Assembly (NCBI GenBank): GCA_002633025.1
Contig: NMRB01000379.1
Coordinates: 232,691-296,690 of the forward strand
Reading direction: 5' to 3'
Length of the DNA stretch: 64,000 nt
From: Notospermus geniculatus
Taxonomy: Eukaryota > Nemertea > Pilidiophora > Heteronemertea > Lineidae
In this document: piece by piece, positions 12,263 to 23,795 of the stretch
Layout: the number at the start of each line of letters is the position of its first letter
Numbering within the stretch: the stretch's first letter is position 1
Notes under the pieces: generated by a model
What the model saw: the letters and a program-made list of their open reading frames with translations, nothing else
Database searches by the model: none
What the model was told of the DNA's origin: nothing
Program-made: the position numbers and the translations under genes

Positions 12263-13485
12263 TGCCTAGGTCACATATCCACCGGGCCCCCTACGATTTT
12301 CCCCACCGGCGGCTTGCCGTGGATTTCAGAGACCGTACGGGTCCATTACGAATTTCATGTCTACGGTGTGTGTGGTCACATATTCTACGGTGCCCGGTGA
12401 AAATTGGTGGAGAGTAATCGCAAGACCCGTCAACAATCGGCCTAGGTCACATATCCACTCCGGGGCCCGTACGGCGAGTAAAAACAGACATTTTGGCCGA
12501 TTTTCGCCAATTTCGTACGGTGCCCGGCCGGTTCCCTCACGGTCGCCACGGGCACCGGGACATTTTTCACCAGCCAAACGGGCGCCGCATTGATTAGCTT
12601 GCTGCTCCCAATTCTCCCGGCGTTTTCATGTGATCGGTAGGCCGTAGAAAGCCCGTAGAAGGCCCGTAGTGTACCCTGCGGGTCCTGTGCGGGCTCCTGC
12701 CGGTGACCGGGCGGGCTTCGCACGATTTTGTCTGCCAATTCTCGTGAAAAAAGTTTGACGGGTACCGTGCGGTGTACCACCTGTTCATCGGACGGAGCTC
12801 GGAAGCTTACCGCACGGCATCCGGCCGACACCTTCACGGTTTGTTGACGGGCGTCTTGCGATTACTCTCCACCAAGTTTCGCCGGGCACCGCCCGAACGC
12901 CGTAAAATATGTGACCACATGAAAGTCGTAATGGGCCCGTACGGTCTCTAAAATCCAGGGCAAGCCGTCGGGTGGGGAAAATCGTAAGGGGCCCTGTGGA
13001 TATGTGACCTAGACATAAAGGTGCCGGCCGGTTGCCGTGTGGTAAGCTTCCGAGCTCCGTCCAATGAACAGATGCGCCGCAAGGCGCCCGGTTGGGGCCC
13101 GGCCGGGGTACTCATGGCGACCGGCCGGGTGCCGTGCGGCACCCTTGAGAACCGCAAGGCGCCCGTCAATTTTTTTTTCACGAGAATTGGCAGAAAAAAA
13201 TCGTGCGAAGCCCGCCCGGTCACCGGCAGGAGCCCGCACAGGACCCGTAGGGGACACTGGGACCTTCTACGGGCTTTCTACGGCCTACCGGTCAGATGAA
13301 AACGCCGGGAGAATTGGGAGCAGCCAGCTAATCAATGCGGCGCCCGTTCGGCTGGTGAAAAATGTCCGGTGCCCGTGGCAACCGTGAGGGAACCGGCCGG
13401 GCACCGTACGAAATTGGCTGAAATTGGCCAAAATGTCTGTTTTTACTCGCCGTACGGGCCCCGGAGTGGATATGTGACCTAGGCA
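12263..13485. mobile_element. 1,223-bp nested inverted-repeat element, TTA target duplication
   Basis: The termini are exact inverted copies: TGCCTAGGTCACATATCCAC at the start and its complement at the end. It is flanked by TTA (12,260-12,262 and 13,486-13,488), and removing it restores an uninterrupted 92-bp repeat unit. Internally it has two GC-rich blocks, 12,263-12,435 and 12,440-12,832, followed by inverted copies of each at 12,842-13,015 and 13,020-13,485, giving the order A, B, A', B'. The terminal motif also recurs inside. Overlapping arginine/proline-rich open frames on both strands reflect base composition. No transposase motif is visible. Confidence 0.8.
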
Positions 13486-13670
13486 TTAGCGAATGGCGAC
13501 AATTTCCTCTTACAAGTTGGCTCTCTATGGGCAACTCAGCTGCAGTCGTGGTCAGTCGTTAGTGTCGTTAGTCTTAGCGAATGTCGAGAGTTTTCCAGTA
13601 CCAGTTGGCTCTCTATGGGCAACTCAACTTTGAGCAGTAATGGTGAATTACCCATTGAGAGCAAATTGGC
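13486..13670 (+). repeat. ~92-bp tandem repeat, right part of array
   Basis: It resumes at TTAGCGAATGGCGACAATTT and contains two further GTTGGCTCTCTATGGGCAAC units before degenerating into the right end of the parent element. Confidence 0.75.
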
Positions 13671-13777
13671 ACGAGACGACGACTACACGGGGAAGCGCAA
13701 TAATGTCTTTAGATGTAGCGGCTCTTGTTTCAAATAGTCAGCTGAGCCAGCGTGTAACAGTGAAATCTTCCCTCTCG

Positions 13778-13826
13778 AAAAAAGTGTTCGGTACTAAAAA
13801 GTGTTCGGAAAAAAGTGTTCGGTACT
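13778..13826 (+). repeat. Short tandem repeat of AAAAAGTGTTCGGTACTA
   Basis: Three imperfect copies of AAAGTGTTCGG(TACTAA) lie in a row. The array is small and no function is apparent. Confidence 0.6.
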
Positions 13827-14330
13827 AATGTTCCATGACGGATTACAGTGCATGGCAGAAACCAATCGCCAGAAATTAGAATGTAACTGGAACATTGTTT
13901 CCCGGACAGCTTTTCGTGGTGACTTTTCTTCTTTTCACACCGGTTGTTGATTGTAGCAGTTCATTATTCATGATTTATTCTCTATCAGTACACTCCATTC
14001 ATTAACAAGAATCCCAATGGGCTTCTCATGAAAGGATTTCACAACTCGGTTATGTCAGGCATTAGCCGTACCACGTTCTAAACAACGGCTGAGGTCATCG
14101 GTCGGTGTATTGCTGACGACCTTTGAGACCTGTGTCATTACCATGAACTTGTAGTCTAGGTTCAATGAAATCATATTCATGCTATACTAACTGCCGTCCA
14201 ATGGTGAAGGCAGTATATCATCCACTAGTACACTGGCGGATATTAGTCAGAGCATGGTTTATCCAGATAGTCTGTATTTTTTATGTAATGAAGGATTTCG
14301 GAGGTTGAGTGTTGTTTTAAAATCCTTGCA

Positions 14331-14492
14331 CCGTATTCTAGAAACCTCCTTAACTCAAAGGTCCACTTAAGCTTTTGTACTCGGCCCTGCAAACAATAGC
14401 TGAAGGTAAACCTTCCTCAAGGCTATTGCTTTCAACAGGAGAACAATAGCCTTGAGGAACTCCTTTATGTTGAGGGACATTCTAAAATACGG
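14331..14492. mobile_element. MITE with CCGTATT(T/C)TAGAA ends, copy 1
   Basis: The left end CCGTATTCTAGAAACCTCCT and right end ACATTCTAAAATACGG are inverted. The left half (CCTTAACTCAAAGGTCCACT...CCTGCAAACAATAGCT) is repeated at 25,224-25,332. Similar ends with a different centre occur at 38,013-38,124. An inner inverted pair built on CAATAGCCTTGAGGAA is also present. Confidence 0.6.
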
Positions 14493-14670
14493 GCCTAGTA
14501 TGTAGAATGAGAATGAGAGTGAAAATATAAGGCCCATGTTGGAGATACATCATATATAACAAAAGAACAGACTTTCAAAACAATAGAAGTTAATCCCCAC
14601 AGACCGTGACTGGCGAAAGACTCTTTTGTTTCTGCCACCAATGGCCACAGTGAAAACACTGTCAATAGGC

Positions 14671-14780
14671 CATATGAATAAAGACTAGTAAATGCTTTTA
14701 CTTGAATTTTGCAATACAAATGTACTAGGCAATGCTGTACAAACCTGAAGTAAAAGTATTTGCTAGTTTTTATTCATATG
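14671..14780. mobile_element. CATATGAATAAAGACTAG MITE, copy 1
   Basis: The 110-bp element starts CATATGAATAAAGACTAGTA and ends with the inverted CTAGTTTTTATTCATATG. Interior AATGCTTTTACTTGAA...GCAATACAAATG is shared with 34,675-34,784, which has the same length and order. Confidence 0.75.
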
Positions 14781-15832
14781 ACTCATCGTTGGCGAAACGC
14801 CTCATTCCGCCCACGCCTGTATCAAATTACATGTACAGCGGGATGACGTCTATCTAAGCTAGGCCTACGTTTCCAATCATTTTCGGTTCCTCGAATTTCT
14901 AGATCCGTTTATGCATCATACGGCATTGATAAGCGCATGATGTATTGTTAGTATCTGATGACCAGGTCATGACTGGTAATTCAATAATCATCAGTAATTT
15001 TGCCGACATATACATGTACCCGCAGGTTGTCACCATGAAAAGTTAGTTGATTGACGATGCGCTTTCTGACACAAGGTTACTTAACAATTGTGGCATTTCT
15101 TTCATCAATATATACACAATCTCCGCTGGATGTGTTTCACGAAATAGCTTCGAAATCACGTTTTGTTGGGATAGGCTACTCAAGGCGGGAATCAGGTAGG
15201 CTCAAGTACTAGTATCATTTAAGTTTGCGAAAATATTCATACACGATGACTGGCTCGACCTGGGCCGTCATCCAGCACTCGGTTGTGAATTGTGCTCTAT
15301 CTTGTTCGTCAACTGTCACTGGCATCCTGCACTCCCAAATCTGTGACGTATGTATTCAGTTGCCGCTAGACATCGGAGTGCGCCAAGTATCTGTCGGCCC
15401 TACGCCTTCTACTACTGCGCATAGACGACAGTATTTCTCCCTTTATGTCTGTAGTAGAAACGGATGGACATACAGAGTTCAATCTTTGTTTCGATCAAGG
15501 ACGCAACGACTTTTTATGGGCCATTTTTGGCCATACTACTCAAGAGCCGATTCGGTATTTTTGTTCGGCGATGCTTTGCAGCCTGGGTCAATCTAGCTAC
15601 GCCTACCGGCTTGTGTGAGAGTTCTCGGTCGATGATGTCGCTGAAGAGCTCCATTTCCCAGCGCGTACTGGTGTGAGTTGACGGGGATTGACAGCTTATT
15701 GACTCGGTCTTCGCACCTCTTCCGCCCCGTGGCTGGCAGTCTACCGTCATTAGCAACCTTCCAATGGCTCCTATCCTGCTGTGTTACCTACATATCTTGC
15801 TTACTGGCGTTATCAGACCGGAGGGAGCTACA
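14781..15832. other. Unassigned non-coding DNA
   Basis: A 123-codon open frame at 15,225-15,596 (+) has no recognisable domain. No gene is supported. Confidence 0.3.
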
Positions 15833-16888
15833 TGTACACTCATGGAAAAAAGTAAATGGACAGCAGTTTTTCTTGAATATCTCCAAACCATTACGATGTA
15901 GGAGACTGAGCCTAACATATGTGATAGCAAATTTTCCTGGCTATCTGATGATATCAAAATTCGGAAAATCTGGTGAAATCCACCTTTGAGAGAAGGAATT
16001 TTGTAAAGTCATGTTTTTGGCTACTTTTTTATTTGCAGGTTTTCACTGAAAATTTTTATAGGAGTGTGTTCCCCTCACCGAGAGCTTTCATATCACATCT
16101 TCAATTTCCAATTATTTTAATTAGAAAGGTGGTTTTTAACCACTTTTATCAAAATTATTTTGCACATGCCAGACACACCTTTGACACAATCCCTTGCTGT
16201 CATTGTCCTGTTGAGTAGATCAGAATAAATGGGATTTCAATAGCTTTTTGTGTATTGACGTGTGCGTGTGGTTATAGGCCTGCACTCAGTTGATAGAAAA
16301 TTCACCACACAATTCAAATAATGTGAAATTGAATTTAGATCAATAAACTTTACAGTTGAGTTGGTCAACCACCAGTCATGCCAGTACCCAATGGAGTATG
16401 ACAAGTGGACGGTATTAAAAATTGACCCTATTTAGGAAATTGACCGTCTGACCACTACCTTCCTTCACTTGGTTTTGCTCATTCATTGTGAAGTAGAAAT
16501 GACAACACAGCTCACAATAGGCCGGGGAGGGCCTTTTCAAAGGTGTGTCTGGCATGTGCAAAATAATTTCGATAAAAGTGGTTAAAAACCACCTTTCTAA
16601 TTAAAATAATTGGAAATTGAAAATGTGATATGAAAGCTCTCGATGAGAGGAACACACTCCTATAAAAATTTTCAGTGAAAACCTGCAAATAAAAAAGTAG
16701 CCAAAAATATGACTTTACAAAATTCCTTCTCTCAAAGGTGGATTTCACCGGATTTTCCGAACTTTGATATCATCAGATAGCCAGGAAAATTTGCTATCAC
16801 ATATGTTAGGCTCAGTCTCCTATATCGTAATGGTTTGGAGATATTCATGAAAAACTGCTGTCCATTTACTTTTTTCCATGAGTGTACA
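15833..16888. repeat. Large inverted repeat, two 352-bp arms
   Basis: The arm at 15,833-16,184 (TGTACACTCATGGAAAAAAG ... CAGACACACCTTTGA) is a near-exact inverted copy of 16,537-16,888, separated by about 352 bp of unrelated sequence. Matching open frames inside the arms (15,973-16,218 on + and 16,512-16,748 on -) are the same sequence seen twice and show no domain. It is either a foldback transposon or two copies of one repeat in opposite orientation. A transcript through it would form a long hairpin. Confidence 0.8.
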
Positions 16889-17607
16889 TACTTCAAATAA
16901 CCCTACAGATTTGACATTGCTAGGGGTGGGACCGTTGGAAAGCCCTCTCTCGACACCTTGACTGTTCCTAACCTGGTTGACGTACAGTACGACGCTGTTG
17001 AAACACTGGGCTGTCAACATGGTCCGCCCCTGAAAGACCCACGAATGTTTCTGGACACTTTGGCGAGTTCTACAGCAACGTTAGTTTTGAACAACAGGCC
17101 CAGGCTTCAGACCCCATTAAATGAAACCTTCCAAAGCTCATCCGTCCTTTTTTTATGGGAAATGTTTGAGTGGATACGACTGTTTTTGAGTCATCAAGGC
17201 ATGCAAGATGTGGTATTACTGAAGACTATCAAACGCCGACTATTTGATCATACATTACTTGAAATACACTCTTTGTAGCACTCTGATGTGATTTCGTTGA
17301 GTCTTGTGTCGAATATCCGATAAATATGGTTACATGAATATAAAGATTAGTTGAAAGGCTCTCCGTAAGTTGTCGGAAGTGCGTTACGGTATCAAGGGGA
17401 GAATTGGATCCACCTGGTATCGAGTCCCTAGAACTGGTGATAGAATTTCAGCGTTGTGTCCACCATATGTAGAAAAAACATTTGATCGTGTGATATTACT
17501 GTTAGTAGGAATGTTCAAGGTATCACCTGACATATTTCCTTACGTCGTTTCCATTACATTATGGATCGCAATAACTCTCTGTGATATGAAGTGCACTTTG
17601 TCTCATC
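16889..17607. other. Unassigned DNA with a 106-codon open frame
   Basis: The frame at 16,958-17,278 (+) reads as a plausible soluble polypeptide but matches no family I recognise. The chance that it is a real exon is low but not nil. Confidence 0.3.
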
Positions 17608-17735
17608 CGACAGCTGCTGCCAGACCTCTCCACGTCGAAGTTTGCTCGCCGAGTTGGTGGCTCAGTATGGGCAACTCAACCATAGAAAATATGGGCAGCC
17701 ATTTGTGGCTCATTGGTCTATGCATGCTCGACAAG
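17608..17735 (+). mobile_element. Partial MITE (GGCGCTGCTCCACGTG family)
   Basis: CAGCTGCTGCCAGACCTCTC, CACGTCGAAGTTTGCTCG and GAGTTGGTGGCTCAGTATGG follow the same order as the left end and interior of the elements at 26,852 and 27,858. It ends near TTGGTCTATGC. The right terminus is missing. Confidence 0.5.
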
Positions 17736-18779
17736 ACTGTTCAAATCTATCTATTTGAATGATCTAAGTTACCAATTAGGCATTGTGAGTGTTGCTACAC
17801 ATAGAAAAATGAGTTGAAGCATGTTACCTTACCATGATGAAGGGCTAGTCACGCTTTTACAGCACGTTGAACTTCTCAAGTGATGAAGCTATGGCGGCCA
17901 TTTTTGTTTTGACATAGTATCAGTCCAGCCTCGGTGTTATCACTGGCTATATGTAGATTGGACAGGACACCAGTATGCATGTATGCGACCGCCATATTGC
18001 AAAATCATGTCTCAACTCTTGATTAGGTAGAAGGGTTATTTTGATTTCGACAAGAAAGTTCGCTTAGATCTCACGGGTACGCGTAATTCTAGCGAGGCAA
18101 CTGTTGATCTGCAGCCTGTCTTGTAACAGCGTGCTAATGACGGATAAGAGTAAATTAAGAATCCGAATGCGGATCACGTCCGTCAAGAGACATAACCAAC
18201 ATTAGAGCCAACGGTAACGATATTGTTCAGTCGTAATTAGTCACTCTGTCTGTGGAGCGAAGTCTTGTTCGTTACGGTCCGACGTGCCCTGCTAGAAGTC
18301 TGGTGTAATCAACGAGGTAAGAACTTCTGTAAAACGACTGATCTATCCAGTGTGGGCGTTCTCAATTCGTACGGGTTGCGTTTCCCTCTTTTAACGGTAT
18401 GACTAGAGAGGGGGGAGATAAAATCGGTATAGTATTATTATATCAGAATTGAGCTCGGCCTTCCATTGGCAGCACTACTTCATATATTTTTAGACAATAA
18501 AACATCTACACAGAGGGTATATTGTATCTTCAGCTTGTCGCAGTTTCTACATCTTGCCCTGACAAGCGTTCCAGTCTGGCCTTTCCGCAGTTCACCTTGT
18601 CATATTGGCCTTTGTGGTATTTGTTTTTGTCTCAACTGGCCTTATTCCAGATTCATCTTTTTCCATTTTTGCAAATTAACACAGAGGCAAATTGGTCAAG
18701 CGGAATCGGAAAAGCCGAATAGAGACAGAGGCAAGATCATGGGATAAAGCAGGATTGGAAAAGGCAACATGGGAAATGG
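17736..18779. other. Unassigned non-coding DNA
   Basis: No supported gene or clear repeat. Confidence 0.3.
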
Positions 18780-19068
18780 CGAATTGGGATAAGGTGAAAT
18801 GAATACTTTTGAAGGCGAAATGGGGAAAGGCGAATATAGAGAGAAGGCGAAATGGGGAAAGGCGAATATTGAGAGAAGGCGAAATGGGGAAAGGCGAATA
18901 TTAAGAGAGGCCGAAATGGGGAAAGGCGAATATTGAGAGAAGGCGAATGAGGAACCGGACGAACTAACGTCACGACGTGGCGCTGCGATCGATGAGACCG
19001 ACCTGTCGGGATAAACGGCACGCGGGTTCCTCATTGGGGAAAGGCGAATATTGAGGAGAAGGCGAAAT
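18780..19068 (+). repeat. ~32-bp minisatellite, interrupted
   Basis: Units of the form GGCGAAATGGGGAAAGGCGA plus ATATTGAGAGAA run from about 18,780 to 18,945 and resume at 19,036-19,068. The interruption (18,946-19,035) has inverted ends AATGAGGAACC and GGTTCCTCATT. Minus-strand open frames here encode only repetitive serine/proline/phenylalanine-rich peptide. Confidence 0.75.
18946..19035. mobile_element. 90-bp insertion in the minisatellite
   Basis: An 11-bp perfect terminal inverted repeat (AATGAGGAACC/GGTTCCTCATT) bounds unique sequence, while the flanking minisatellite resumes its pattern. It could be a tiny MITE or a local rearrangement. Confidence 0.5.
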
Positions 19069-21129
19069 GGGCATGGACCATGACCGCAGGCACCGAAATG
19101 TCAAGATGCGTGTGTGCGTTCTGATGTCAGATTCGTAAAGGATTACGTACTCTGCTGAGATTGACAAGTACTGTCATGGCCTTTTCCACAACAGCAACGA
19201 GGGATTGCGGAAACGTTAGTCACATCCTGAATGGTCTCTCAGTAATGATACCAATGGACATCGACGATCAACTAGTAACAATCTCAGTCTCATCCACCGC
19301 TACAGGCGAAGCTCGAGTTGGAAATATCTTCCGACGACGAATGCCGCGGATTATGTGAATATCGCCAGAAAAAAAGCCAGACGATCCAATATGAAGACTT
19401 TTTTCAATGTTACGTGACTTTGTTCGAGACATCCTCTCTTGTCGCCTCATTGTGTCCAGTGTTTGCCAAAAAAACGTATCTGCGCACTTTACCGTGCACG
19501 GCATCTCGACGGTATTTGGTGCGTTTTTAAAAATATCGCTGCAAGATTTCTGTCGTCGCAGAAACTGATATTGTTCTCAGGCAAGAATTAATATGTTAAC
19601 ACTCTTATTTCTCGATCTTTTGGTGGTTGTACTGAACCCAATTATACTGGAGAATGTCGTTGAAGGAACGCCAGAAGTAGATACTCACACCACCTCGTCT
19701 GACAATACAATAGGGAGGTTTAAACCCCGATCACGCGAACGACGACGAACGTAAGAAGAGGTGAACGTCATCTGTGGCCTGTGTCATCATAAACTTGTGA
19801 CAAAAAAGTTCATACAAAAAAAGTTCTTATTTAAAAAGTTCATAATTAAATCACGGTTTTTCCCTCTTATTTTCCCGTGTAACATATCCAAAATGGGAAT
19901 AAAAATATTAAAAAATCAAAAACAAAAAGCAGGTGAATACAAGAAAGAAAAGAAACAGTACCTTATATTGACATTATTCACTTGAAAAAATATATTTGAA
20001 ACAGACAATATACATCAAGTCTTACTATTTTTTGGCCAATCAACGTCTTGATCAAATTCGAATATAATCCGTCAATTGTGAGAGAAAAAAAAACACCTAA
20101 CTGTACGTCATGTTGTTGACAGACAAATTACACGTTTGCATGTTATCCACAAATTAGAAATATAAGTGATCTTTTTGTTTTTTTTCTGCAGTCTTTTTTT
20201 GACGTGTTACACGAAACATTTGTTAATTATGGGGATCGTCGAAAACTGATCACTAATTAATGCGGCAGGAATTTTCATCACCTAACTGACTGGACGTGGC
20301 CAAGTTTATTCATCAAGTTTTCCGAAGTGTATGCCCCGCCATACGCCGTCAAAGACTCTGAGTATGCGGACGCTATGCGTGTTCTGTAGATTTGAACAAA
20401 AAGGCCCAGAATGGAATTATGCCAAGGTATGTACTGAATTTCAAATTATGGCATATTTAGTTGCTTTTTACGAGCACACTCACGGATTCAGCATAATATA
20501 GTTCTTTTCATTCTATTTATGTCATATTAATGGCTATCCTATATTAGGCCTATAGCCTACCCTATCGAGCCCATATTCGAAGAATTTGCAAGCAGACTGC
20601 GTGAAGTTGAGTTCGTAAAATGCACTGAATTGACCGTGAACATTACTGGGGTTTTTCCTACCTCCAGCGGCTCCACTTTGCTAGCGAGCTCTCATCTCGT
20701 AACCTAATTAGGATCGGTCTAATTGACGTAACGAAGTTACATACCACGGTGAGAGCGAGTTGAAGAACTTCATAAGAAGATCTCTCTGGTCGGATAAATT
20801 TTATTAGTTGCTCGAATTCCACCAAAAAATTTCATAAGACATCCTCGACCTGCATGCAGTGCACACTGAAAAAGTATTAAACCCAGTGCGCCAACAACTT
20901 TCAATTCTACGCATGCGCTCTGTGGAGCAGGCTAATCTAGATTAGTTCCACATGTCACCGCTAGGGTTTACACTGAATGCGCCCTAGCGGGGAGATCTTG
21001 AAGCAATCTACAGGGTAATGTGCACGTGTACGTTTGTAATGTACAATGTATTTGGCTATTCATATCTCTTAGGTTTCCTAAATTAAAGGTTTTCTACATG
21101 TAAGTTGAATTGGGATTCCACATGGTACA
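19069..21129. other. Unassigned non-coding DNA
   Basis: No supported gene. At about 19,711 a lone TAGGGAGGTTTAAACCCC resembles the terminus of the foldback elements at 4,352 and 53,425 but has no partner arm. A lysine-rich 74-codon frame at 19,761-19,985 is a product of A-rich sequence. Confidence 0.3.
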
Positions 21130-21389
21130 GACCTTTCCAGCAAAGATGGCGGTCTAACAGTGCTGACCAGTGCTGACCAGTGCGGTCTAACAGTGCTGAC
21201 CAGTGCTGACGTCAAAAGCTTAGTGTCAAAAGCTAAGCCGGTAAAGCCGGTTATGGGCACAAAAGTTTAAGTAAAATAATTGTCTGAGAGGATACGCTTG
21301 GCAGCGAGTCTGCGTTCTATCATGCTTGGACAATAAATGGCCACGAGATGTGGAAGAACTAGCAGGTCACCATCTTTGTTGGAAAGGTC
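21130..21389. mobile_element. MITE with GACCTTTCCAACAAAGATGG ends, copy 2
   Basis: The left end GACCTTTCCAGCAAAGATGG and right end CATCTTTGTTGGAAAGGTC are inverted. The interior is the reverse orientation of 6,891-7,133 (CACAAAAGTTTAAGTAAAAT...GTCTGAGAG). A short tandem of GTGCTGACCA (about 21,155-21,210) has grown inside this copy. Confidence 0.75.
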
Positions 21390-23534
21390 TATATAAATCT
21401 AGATTCTAGACGACGTCTACTTTCCTAAGTAACTGTCCAGGGTAGCCCTCGTGCAAAAAGAAATACTATAGGAGTATAAAATTCAATCTATTGTAATGGA
21501 AGTGTGGGTGTTGATTTCAGTTGCCTTTGAGTCATGAAGCTTTGCTGTTGATTTCAAGACCTGCGATGTCAGGGGGTCTTTTCTTTTCCCTTTGTAAAAG
21601 AACTTTTTACAGATAACTTGAAGAAGCTGTGTTCAGAAATGGAGCTGTTATCAAGCTCTCCAAATTGCCGTCCTCATGGCTGGGTGCTCGTCCTAATGGA
21701 ACTTGTGCCTTTGCTCTTGATATAATGTCATAGCCTACAGATATGGCGTCTCATCAGCCACAATAGGCCATTGTTACAGCGCCTAGCATTGCCTCGGGCA
21801 TGATTGGTGCACGCCTGTACGTCGGAGACTTTCCCATATTGCTTCGTGGTAAAAAAAAATATCTTTAAGGTGTTGACTCGGTGACTCGCGTTCAGAATTT
21901 CGGGACTGCAGTATTCTATGATCAAGACTGCCTTATCTGCGGTAACATCATCCACTATCTCTGAACATATCTCTGTTTATCTCAATATCTCTCTGTCTAC
22001 AATCAAGCCTGTTTGTGAACGGTGACCACATCCATAACCACAGAACGTCTCCCATGATCAAGAAGCTAGCCAATCCTGTAAAATGCCCGGCGTGAAGTCG
22101 AGAGAGACTTCATTATTTGTTAGCGGCTTCCCGAACACAATGGGCTAAATGGCCTCATTCATTTGGAGAAGCGTCCCCGAGGACGATGCTTGATGATAAT
22201 TACCGGTGATATACACTCATCGTCGTCCTCATCGTCTCTCTTTCCGGACGGATCTTAGCCTCGGTCGGCTCGACTGGCTGGTAGCTGACTTCTTCCGCGT
22301 CTTGAGCCGGCAACAAGGCTCTGGATCCGGAGGCCTGAGGCCTTCGCTACTGGGCTATTGATCCAGTAGGTTCGTCTCCTAGCTCCGCATCCTCCACGGA
22401 CATGTTGCCATTCCTGAACTTGATTGTATTGGCTGGCAAGTGATAACAAAGTAGCCGATAATTGAATACAGCAATCTCTCAAATATGCTGTCCGTCAAGC
22501 CAGGTGCAACGTTTTTGAATGTTCCCCATGTGTGAGCAGTGCTCTCTTATTATTCCCGACGGATTAAACTGCCACTTGACAGAAGGGGACACACACAGAA
22601 ACGTGGCGATCTGTCAGCGTCTCCCATAGGGGAAACATTGACATACAGATTAACACTTGTTGATGTTTTACCTGTTTTATACTTATTATCCGATTCAGCT
22701 GATTGCACGGCAAACCCCCGTTTCTATTCTTATTGGCCTGGGGATGGTAGCAACGGATAGGTATAAACCTGAGGTTTCGACCTGTGTAGAATGATGTCAC
22801 TTGGACGCCATCTCTCGATGTGACTCCATTGACAGACTCGAGGTGAATACAGTGGCGCCACCAAATACGCTGGTAGTCTTTCATGTTCTGCAGGTACTTT
22901 GAAAGGCCTTTTGGTCATTTGTATTGCTCTTGACCACCACCCGTGGCGTGGTGGTCTTTTTTCGTAGCTTGAATCTTCATTTGCTCATCAGTTCGGCTTT
23001 GGTCGCTCCTCCGTCTACCGTGAGAGTTTCGTGCCCGATGATCGACATAAAGGTGGCGATTACATAAGCGATACTAACCTGTTGACTTCTCTGTAGGTTA
23101 CCGGGGAATAATGAGTGAGAGTTTCTTTGAAAAAATGAGCAGAGCGTGGGCAAATTTTAGCCAGCTCGCATGCAAGCTCTGTTGGTCCGAGATAACACAT
23201 CCTGCAATTAAATTGTCATCGAATGCTTTGTCCATCATGGAAATGAAAGGGGAAAAACCCGCGGGAGCACATTATACACCCACGGGTGCAGTCAACGGAA
23301 TGAACAGACTAATGGTCAATTCGAAGAATTGTTGGTACGGAAGAAAAAACAAAAGAAGAATAGGTATGCTGGAAAAGCATGGTAACGTTTTAGTTAGCTG
23401 TTTCCAGGACACTGCTTACTTGGAAATGAGGAAGGTCAATAATTGTCATCATTTAGTGATTAACTAAAGATAGTGAATAATGGCATTGTCTTCGTGTTGT
23501 GCAAGCATTTAACATGATCTGAACTGATTGGCAG
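21390..23534. other. Unassigned non-coding DNA
   Basis: Open frames up to 118 codons (23,111-23,467, +) have no recognisable domain. A small hairpin ACCACCACCCGTGGCGTGGT lies at about 22,934. Confidence 0.3.
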
Positions 23535-23610
23535 TGAGGCTGGTGTAGTTCTTCGAGCATCTCGCAACAGGTATCACGATGTCGCGGGTTCGAACCTCGA
23601 GGTGTGAGAC
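23535..23610 (+). mobile_element. tRNA-derived SINE-like fragment, copy 1
   Basis: An A-box-like CTGGTGTAGTTC is followed by a B box, GGTTCGAACC (23,588-23,597). The cloverleaf is not convincing, so I read this as a tRNA-like SINE head and not a tRNA gene. A second copy lies about 180 bp downstream. Confidence 0.45.
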
Positions 23611-23697
23611 TGTGGATGGGGGTACCATTGATAGTGACATTGCCTTTGTGGTTTCCTGCATGCAAATACAAGTACATGTATATTATCGGCTTTGTTT

Positions 23698-23795
23698 GGA
23701 GGTCACGCTGGTGTAGTGGTCACACTGGTGTAGTTCTTCGGGGCTCCCTACATGGATCATGATCGCGGGTTCAAACCCCTAGGCGTCAGACCTTG
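23698..23795 (+). mobile_element. tRNA-derived SINE-like fragment, copy 2
   Basis: GGTGTAGTGGTCACACTGG resembles an A box and GCGGGTTCAAACCCC (23,765-23,779) is a strong B box. Following sequence (GTCAGACCTTGGGAGGGGTA) parallels copy 1 (GTGAGACTGTGGATGGGGGT). A full-length tRNA fold is not evident. Confidence 0.5.

Larger units (their letters stand above)
11982..13700. mobile_element. Expanded MITE with internal tandem array and nested insertion
   Basis: The left edge (TGAAGGTGCACTCCGTTTGA, then GAGTTTTCTCC) and right edge (ACACGGGGAAGCGCAAT) match the two ends of the elements at 26,852 and 27,858. The interior is not single-copy: about five ~92-bp units of the GAGTTGGCTCTCTATGGGCA type lie side by side, starting near 12,006, 12,105, 12,197, 13,514 and 13,600. 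The third unit is split by the 1,223-bp insertion. I infer a MITE whose centre was amplified in tandem. Confidence 0.65.

Noticed and set aside
12083-13387. Overlapping open frames of 80-130 codons on both strands
   Set aside because: They lie in the tandem array and the GC-rich nested inverted-repeat element and mirror each other across its arms.
12006-13670. CRISPR array
   Set aside because: Units are contiguous ~92-bp tandem repeats without spacers, in an animal genome.
15973-16748. Two similar ~80-residue proteins in opposite orientation
   Set aside because: They are the same inverted-repeat arm read twice; no known domain.
19705-19740. Foldback element beginning TAGGGAGGTTTAAACC
   Set aside because: No partner arm found nearby, so only the end-like motif is reported.
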